Source: Diadema setosum (Eukaryota > Echinodermata > Echinoidea > Diadematoida > Diadematidae). Taken from it: 64,000 nucleotides of DNA. A program made the position numbers and the translations under genes. Each line of letters starts with the position of its first letter. Within the stretch, counting starts at the first letter, position 1. The notes below the pieces were generated by a model that saw only the letters and a list, made by a program, of their open reading frames with translations, had not been told where the DNA came from and did no database searches. This document shows positions 56,544 to 64,000 of the stretch, piece after piece. Location: contig NC_092686.1 of assembly GCF_964275005.1 (NCBI RefSeq), forward strand, positions 45,382,333 through 45,446,332, in the 5' to 3' direction.

Positions 56544-59090
56544 TTTGTAGTAGTCGTATGTGCATAATCATTTTATATGTATTATATTCATGAATATGTT
56601 TACATACATATACCACGCATAAAATTATGTATATTATATAAAATTGTCTGCAATATTATCTCTACTCCTGATCTTTTTTTTATTCAATATGCCAATTTCT
56701 ATTGAATGATTGATTTGCGGTGGCACGCAGACATGGGTTTGATACCCATATCATATAAATTAATCATTAAATTTCCAGTTTTATCTCATTAGAATCATTA
56801 TTCCAAGATATACAACGATATCTATTTTCAAGGCTTTCTAGACTTTATATGAACTCGGACATCAGTCATGAATATTGATTACAAGCCAATTGTTGGTAAT
56901 AACAGCATTCAGTGCACTGGATGTCTTCACCATGATACCAGCGTGAATTCTAATCACCAACAACATAATCAAATGATCAAGGACAGCCATAAAAACAAAA
57001 ATTTCAATGTTTCTGTTGTTATGAAAAATCAATGAAGTCAAAACCAAATCCACTTCAATCTGTAGATGTCAACTAAATACATCAAAGTCACACCAACGTA
57101 CCATCATTCTAAGTTTAAGTTCCAGTTCAAGTTTGTAAAACATTTATTTTCCATCTTTTTCATGTTGTAAGTCGCATACATAAGGTAATTGTACAAAATA
57201 ATGTACAAGGAAGGCAGAGCCTCAAAAAAGCAGAGCTTGTGGTGAGCTGCCTAAAATATTCCATCATTCACTTATCAGAATATCAGAATATCATTAAAAA
57301 TGTTCACTGGTTCAACATTTTCCATATTGCATACGACATGCCTAAAGCCTATAATAAAATACAGTCTCTAATAACAAGTTCCGTATAATAGTTCAAAACA
57401 ATGACAATACATATTATTTCCACGTGCATATGTATATCAGACAAAACAAACCAGCAGAAGCAAGCAATTTATGGTGAATTTCAGTATAAGTGTCCCACCT
57501 TTCTGCATATAAATTATATAACATACTTGTATTTTGTTTGTGTTTGTGTGTGTTCGTGTCGTCTCTCAAAAACGTCATTTAAGACGTCCTCCATAACAGA
57601 GAAACCAATATTCATCACTTCTAAACGATATTTCACTTTTCATCAGAACATAGATTAACAAGGCATGTAACTGAGATGATAATAGTGAAATCAATCGGCA
57701 ATAATTATTCTTTTTCAAACATGTTTAATAAAACCAATATATTTGCCATTACAATGAACTGGAAATTCAAGACAGTGTTCATTAAAAGCAGGGGAAAAAG
57801 AAAGACGAAGAGTTGACAATTTCTTTGAAAAAAGGAGGGAAAATATATTTCTACAGCACACCAAGCCCATGACTTCAGTTGATGGGTAGAGAAAGTATTC
57901 AAGCTCATTGGAATTATCATAATAAATTTCCGTATCTAACTACCTCGTGTTTAACTTTAATAAAACATTCCCATTCTGTTAATTGAATTTCATCTGGAAG
58001 GCCATTTCAATACGGCATAGGATTACATAATGTTCATTCTCCCACTTTATGGGCTTTCTATACGCAAATTATCTTTCCATGAAAGAATCAGCTTGCTTGC
58101 TCCCATGTTCTTTGCCAGAGTAAGTTTGACAAACAATGCATTTTCATTCCCCTTGCAGGCACCTCTCTAGAATGTCTCAACTTCAGAATAAATAGTAATA
58201 AACATTAATGAGAGTCGTTGAAGTCTTATAAAATCTTTCTATAAAATCAAAAAGTCATGGAATTATAAAGATTTACGTTGTTTTATCAAACAACCATACT
58301 GGTCGTAACCATAAAGCATAAGCCGAGGTAATGATTGCACTACTTGAAACTCTACACTGCTTTCAAAATATACTTTATATAAAATTTATGACTTATAGGT
58401 CAATAATTTGAAAATTACAACCATTCCTACCCTGCCCTCCTAAACAAGTCATAATTGCTTTAAGCTATGACAAATCAACAAAACATAATTGACACACCCT
58501 ATATTTGTCTTTGATTTCATGTCAGAAAGGGATATGATTATTAATAGAGTGAAGATTTGAGGGTGGCCTCTGATAGACTTGTGACTCTATAATGATCCTA
58601 TAGCGTCATCTCATCTAATAACTTGCATAAAACCAGTACTACATTGTTCTATATTATGCCATGACTTTCTTGCCTTATATCAATATAAAAAATATCTACT
58701 ATCGTTTTCATTTCACAGTTCAATGAACTCTTATCATAGCCAACTTGAATATAGAGTGAAATTGTACCTTAAACTCGATTACAAATTGATAACGTATGGT
58801 GACATTACCCCAAAATGGTTTCTAGCAGAAAGATCCTGTAATTCTTAGATATTACAAACAAATTAATGATGCACACATTGGGTGACAAAAAAAAACTGCA
58901 GCGTCCTTCTTGTAGCGTAATTTTTTTTAGGGAATAGACAGTGCCAGAGCAATGACAGAAGGTCAATCTATTTGGTTTTCTAGCTTCGTAAATTATTCCT
59001 GAATTATAACTGAATTGCAAATATTTTATTTACGGCCTCACAAAATAATGGCAATATTTCATAAATTACCTTAAATAATATCTTAACACA

Positions 59091-59135
<45 letters not shown>

Positions 59136-61254
59136 AAATTACCTCTTCATGTACTAGATTGAAACATGATAACTTAAGTTTACATCTTGTTTTGGCCCCC
59201 AAAGGCTGTACCCTACGGCCCGTGGGAAAATCACATATTCATTTTGAATACCTTTTATACATTTATCATTTCCAAGAATGATTCCTGCCAAATCTTATCA
59301 GAATACATTTTGAAGAAAATGATGATGAAGTTTTCTTTGTAATGCGCCCTGCTCCAAAAGTGTGATCTCAGTCTTAGGTTAAATCACAAATGAGAGAAGT
59401 AAAACAGAGAAAAAAACGTCAGCCCTTGGTATAAATGAGATAAAAGCAAACAGACAAAAACACCACAGACTGCACATTGAAAATGTGCTAGAAGAAAATA
59501 TCTCTACACACTCTCAGTTCCATATAAATGCCACACACAGAAAACCCTTAGTACTAGTAGTCTATCACCTACATCTCCGTGAATGCATGACTGTTCCTCG
59601 AGTTTTTTCCCCCGATGTTTAAATTGCTATACGTATTGTCTAACTCCAGTTGGGTCAAATTATATATACAAATATATCATATATTTATATATCTATATAT
59701 ATAAATGATAACAATAAATTTAGTATGGCATGCTTCCCAACTCAATATCAAAAGGTGTCTTGCTTAACATAGAAACTTCGTCCTAGCATGTAGCTCTTTA
59801 CAATAAGGATGATCCATACTCACTTTCATATTCTCGAAAAAGAAAAGTAAAGGGTATAACCTCTTATTAGTATAACTTACAGGTACATATGTAAATCAAG
59901 AACAATTATGTGTACAGTTTGCAATGTAATGACAGCAGAGTAGCACAAGCAACATCAATATTTTCACGACAAAAACGGAAAAAGTATTTCTTCAATGAGC
60001 GCTTTTCTTCATACTCTGGAAACCATCTCACCAAACGGATCGATTTTGGGCTATGTTGGTGATAACGGTAAACACAACACTTTAGACACAACCCCATATT
60101 CTATTCAACAAAGCTGCCCAGCTCATTGAGGTACTAACACACTGTAATAAAGTAGGCAAAACTCTGCATTAATACAAGCAAGTTGTCCACAACTATTTCC
60201 AAATTATTAGGAAGAGCTGACATAGGCACGACAGGTAATTCACGGGAAAAGGGATATTTTACTCTATGATCTATGGTGATGCTCATTATCTCACAAAAAG
60301 AGACTCTCTTAACCCATTCCATACTGAATTCTGAAATGCCCATAGACTTAATACACAGGCCACCAGGTTCCCATGTGGAACAGGTTAACATAATTCTGTC
60401 AAGAAAACTTGAAGAAAACAGAGCAACGTATCACCGGAATCGCATTAAGGATTTATCTTTACTGATTTGATGATCTGAAATGCTTTCTGTTATGAAAATA
60501 TATGCAGCATACCGCAAAAAAAAAAAAAAAAAAATAGGAACAGATCAGTTAAGATGATTTTAAAGTCACATCTGAGGAATACACAATATCATATCATTGC
60601 AACCTTTAAAGTATCCGTTTTGATTATGAGGCCAAATGTTAAAATTTTGTGAGTTGTTATTTTCTCTGGTTGCTGCCATAAATTATGTTATTATTCTGCA
60701 CGCATTCGTAAGACGTCTTTTTAAGATATCTTTTGTCTCGACGAAATTTGCCTACTTTGCTGACAAGGACCCTTTCAATATCATAGCTTGTAAATTTGCT
60801 AACAAAAGCTACTCGATTTTTTTTTCCATTTTTCACCTAAGGAGGTACGAATCCATTGTAACTATATCGAAGTAATGATATATGGCATAAACACAGAACC
60901 ATATTTAGCGAAGTTATGCAATCTAAAGTCTAGTCAATTATTTGGTGTTTGCCCATTCATTGTTAAGGATTTCTTTACCCCACAAGAAAAACCAAAGACA
61001 CTGCCTTTCTGCAGCAATACTAATTTGTTCAGTCATCAATTCAATCGTCATTCAACAGTTCAACAGACTGCTTCTCTGTTCAAGAGTGGCGACATATCAC
61101 AAAGAAGGTTGTGAAATCATTGCTGACTATAATCGAGAGACATGAGCAGCTCCTACAGTCATTGTCCCTCTGCTGATCACGCCCATCCCCTACCACTATT
61201 GAATGCTGCAGGTAGTTATAGATAGCGATTATAATTGATGTCGGCAGAAACTGA
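56544..61254. other. no gene recognised; 3' side of gene D
   Basis: AT-rich DNA with a (CA)n tract at about 59095-59130 and (TA)n near 59660-59705. 57115-57250 (TGTAAAACATTTATTTTCC, TACATAAGGTAATTGTACAAAATAATG) may be a LINE 3' piece on the minus strand; weak. Frames at 59906-60391 on the minus strand are open but show no family. Some of this may be the 3' untranslated region of gene D. Confidence 0.4.
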
Positions 61255-61392
61255 ACGAATCTTTCCAAAATGGTACAATATACCAAGGCCCTGGGCTGCG
61301 TCAGCACTCTTGCCAATCAAGCTTCTCACGGAGGAGAGAAGAGCCACAGGTATGACAAGGTATGACGATGTAATATAACTGACCATTTCTAC
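61255..61392 (-). pseudogene. decayed fifth repeat unit after the stop of gene D
   Basis: Plus-strand AATATACCAAGGCCCTGG and GAGAAGAGCCACAGGTATGA match each unit of the 288-bp repeat, with an internal deletion of about 45 bp. It lies outside the open frame. The deletion at the border between unit 4 and this unit shifts the frame and creates the stop of gene D, so gene D once had at least five units. Confidence 0.75.
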
Positions 61393-62789
61393 TCAAAAGA
61401 ACCACTCCAGCATTAAAGGCAGGTAATGCCAGAAGAAACTGTATGGAGCTTTCCAGAATGGCACAGTATACCAAAGTTCTGGACTGGCATCTTCCCTCTT
61501 GCTGAGCACAGCCTTTGCCCGAGCTCTGTCACCTCGAATCCCATGCCAGAGCCATCCCATCCAGGACAGAAGAGCTACAGGTATGACAAGGTAAGGCAAT
61601 GCAATACAAATGACCTTCATGCCATTCCTAGGCAAAAGAACCACTACAGCAAGGCAGGAAGAGCCGGCGACCCTGACAAGATACCGTGATCGCTGAAAGG
61701 ACGTTTGCTTATAATGCCAGAAGAAACTGTATGGAGCTTTCCAGAATGGCACAGTATACCAAAGTTCTGGACTGGCATCTTCCCTCTTGCTGAGCACAGC
61801 CTTTGAACGAGCTCTGTCACCTCGAATCCCATGCCAGAGCCATCCCATCCAGGACAGAAGAGCTACAGGTATGACAAGGTAAGGCAATGTGATACAAATG
61901 ACCTTCATTCCATTCCTAGTCAAAAGAACCACCACAGCAAGGCAGGAAGAGCCGGCAACTCTGACAAGATACCATGATCGCTGAAAGGACGTTTGCTTAT
62001 AATGCCAGAAGAAACTGTATGGAGCTTTCCAGAATGGCACAGTATACCAAAGTTCTGGACTGGCATCTTCCCTCTTGCTGAGCACAGCCTTTGAACGAGC
62101 TCTGTCACCTCGAATCCCATGCCAGAGCCATCCCATCCAGGACAGAAGAGCTACAGGTATGACAAGGTAAGGCAATGTGATACAAATGACCTTCATGCCA
62201 TTCCTAGGCAAAAGAACCACTACAGCAAGGCAGGAAGAGCCGGCGACCCTGACAAGATACCGTGATCGCTGAAAGGACGTTTGCTTATAATGCCAGAAGA
62301 AACTGTATGGAGCTTTCCAGAATGGCACAGTATACCAAAGTTCTGGACTGGCATCTGCCCTCTTGCCGAGCTCAGCCTTTGCCCGAGCTCTGTTACCTCT
62401 AATCCCATGCCAGAGCCATCCCATCCAGGACAGAAGAGCTACAGGTATGACAAGGTATGGCAATGTAATACAAATGACCTTCCTGCCATTCCTAGTCAAT
62501 AGAACCACTACTGTGATGATTTTTTGCCAAAAAGAGATTTGCATCAAAGGGGTCACGTTGGTCACAAACGACACCAAGCTCTCCCAGTCCTCAGCATCCA
62601 TTTCCAAGTTTGCATCAAGTCTTCCACACACCATGGCCAGAGAGGAGCAAGCAAAGGCTGTAGGCTGCTGGATCTCAAAAGCTGCCATTTGGTTCCTCTT
62701 CTTCTGACTGTGGCTGATTCCTGACTGAGCATCATCCGAGGAGAGAGGCCAAGAGAAGTCGTGCCCAATCACTGCCACGTTTTCTTTGC
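61393..62789 (-). CDS. gene D, coding exon 2: Rossmann-like end plus four repeated membrane modules
   Basis: The acceptor TTATACCTGTGAAG (62791-62790), after a good pyrimidine tract, keeps the phase-1 junction. The exon opens G-K-E-N-VAVIGHDFSWPLS, as in A-C. The first exon must lie beyond 64000. Counting from V (62778), the alpha/beta end is residues 1-75 (CSSLAMVCGRLDANLEMDAED). Repeat units of 96 residues then run at 91-186, 187-282, 283-378 and a shortened 379-461. Each has a hydrophobic segment (VICITLPYLVIPVALLSWMG), WLWHGIRG, a charged linker and WYTVPFWKAPYSFFWHY. Four or more membrane passes are therefore predicted where A and B have two. The units are nearly identical in DNA, so the expansion is recent. 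An alternative is that some units are spliced out as alternative final exons. Confidence 0.8.
61396..62508 (-). repeat. 288-bp in-frame tandem repeat in gene D (3 full units + 1 partial)
   Basis: Units: 62508-62221, 62220-61933, 61932-61645 and 61644-61396. The period is exactly 288 bp, a multiple of three. The landmark AAAGAACCACTACAGCAAGG (plus strand) recurs at each border. Confidence 0.97.
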
Positions 62790-64000
62790 CTTCACAGGTA
62801 TAAGAAAAAGAGAAAATTGAAACAATTCTGACATTAGCTTAAAGAGTAAAATTACGTATAGGAGAGGGAAAACATTAATAATGATGAAGCACCTACCATC
62901 TTCCTAAACTACAGATTGTTTCTATTAACCAGAAACTTCCTTTTGTTTGGAACAATTTGCGAACTCAAACTGGATTCTGGTCAATGAAATTCGCTAGTAT
63001 AAAGAAAAAAGGTGCAATGAACAGTGGTAGATAAATATGTCGTTAGGGAAGATCTACATAAATTGAAATATTTTAACAAACCTACAGAGCTAGCAATTGT
63101 ACTGACGTGGATATCTGATTTCTCGTATCTGATACGTCTAATAAACAATGATGAACAATGATAATCAATAATTATTGCTCAGTAATGTTTCCCAGCTGTC
63201 CAAAATAATTAAAACATTCAAAAGGGAAAACCACTTTTTTTCTCTATAAGTTTACATTATGTCAATACAGCAAAATACCATATTAAAAGTTTCTTAGGTT
63301 TGGCGTTGTTTTGGCAGTTTTTATTCTTCAGTACATATGACATGGAGTAAGGAAAACATGTGTCAACTTTTGAGAGTAATTAGCTTGAAATCAGCTCTGT
63401 ACGATGGCATTCTGTTAGATTGCCTATATAAATGTACATGTTAAAGTCTATGTGGCAACAGCTGTTGTTTTTGTTCTTATTCGTGCTCTACAATCTAAAA
63501 GAAATATGTGGTAACCACTGCACAAAAACGAGTCATATCCGTTTCAAATCACTTTTTAGAGAGTATATTTCAATGCTTACAGCAGCATTGCCATGAACTG
63601 TCGAAGTGAGAAAACACTTCTGAACTAAATTCACCTTTCTTTGCACTATCCATTACATTTCCTTATAGTTTGATGAATTTTGAATTGTGATCTTGAGTAA
63701 TTTTCTGATGACTGCAATAACTATCTATCAAATATTGTCTCTTTCAAAGTAGTGGAACAAACAATATTAGAGAGGTACAATTTGACTATTATTATCGTAT
63801 TTATCTTCATTATTCGTTTCCTGTGTAGGCATTGATATAATTACCAAAGTCTACACATTTTAAAATATAAAACAAAACAAAAAGAAAGATCTTATTTCAG
63901 CTAATCTCACACTTCTATTTCAATGCTGGTTGTTTTTAACATTTATATTACCCTTACCTATATCAAAATGTGTGCCATTATATATATATATATATATATA
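62790..64000 (-). other. intron of gene D, running off the window
   Basis: No relative of coding exon 1 (no MPTIGVCTS or DGIILCHS match) lies between 62790 and 64000. AT-rich, ending in (TA)n at 63978-64000. Confidence 0.6.

Noticed and set aside
60134-60391. 85-codon minus-strand frame downstream of gene D
   Set aside because: Looks somewhat protein-like, but I see no splice sites, relatives or family; it may be 3' untranslated sequence.
62281-62724. Plus-strand frames with repeated 'PEETVWSFPEWHSIPKFW' sequence
   Set aside because: Antisense readings of the 288-bp repeat of gene D.

Overview
The window looks like genomic DNA from a marine invertebrate deuterostome, most likely an echinoderm. 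The reasons are spliced genes with long AT-rich introns, many short microsatellites, dense TA- or TTAA-flanked foldback elements (including the 'AAGGACAAGTCCACC' family), GAGCGAGCGGAGCGAGC-type G-rich repeats and several LINE remnants. This assignment comes from repeat style, not from a diagnostic gene. No rRNA, tRNA, CRISPR array or prokaryotic operon structure is visible.

The main content is a minus-strand tandem family of related genes that I do not recognise by name. Copies A (3551-5174), B (26275-29115) and C (40354-44414) each have an 85-codon first coding exon, a phase-1 intron at the same codon (GTAACG donor) and a second coding exon opening with G-(R/K)-D-N-V-A-x-I-G. A fourth, divergent gene D (exon 61393-62789) has the same acceptor phase and opening, but its first exon lies beyond the right edge. 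A C-terminal module alone sits at 53160-53462. The N-terminal half looks like a Rossmann-like alpha/beta domain. A and B add two hydrophobic segments and a W/Y-rich tail (WYxCxWWxAPxxFWxH). C lacks the membrane pair. D has its membrane/tail module repeated about four times in an exact 288-bp period.

The A, B and C genes lie in three segmental duplicates that share flanks: roughly 1-5230, 25125-35100 and 40354-52270. The duplicates also share a putative promoter plus noncoding first exon in B and C (donors after 32879 and 50648). I could not find this first exon for A. Comparing the duplicates gives empty sites for many insertions, so several mobile elements can be placed as younger than the duplication.

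Layout. 1-760: 3' flank of copy A. 1412-3561: composite G-rich TIR element that abuts copy A and supplies its stop codon. 3551-5174: gene A. 5430-6525: retroelement ORF remnant. 6524-8530: MITE, LINE fragment and tandem duplication. 8531-14118: mariner-like foldback element split by a 5-kb hAT-like element (8-bp target duplication) that carries a 1,007-bp higher-order satellite. 14703-16614: second G-rich element with a 156-179-bp array. 17639-25124: MITEs and a 49-bp minisatellite in otherwise featureless AT-rich DNA. 25125-35100: unit B. 36120-40239: a local tandem duplication of LINE plus MITE sequence, with a Tc1-like element in one copy. 40354-52600: unit C with two LINE insertions. 53160-64000: the orphan module, a long featureless stretch and gene D.
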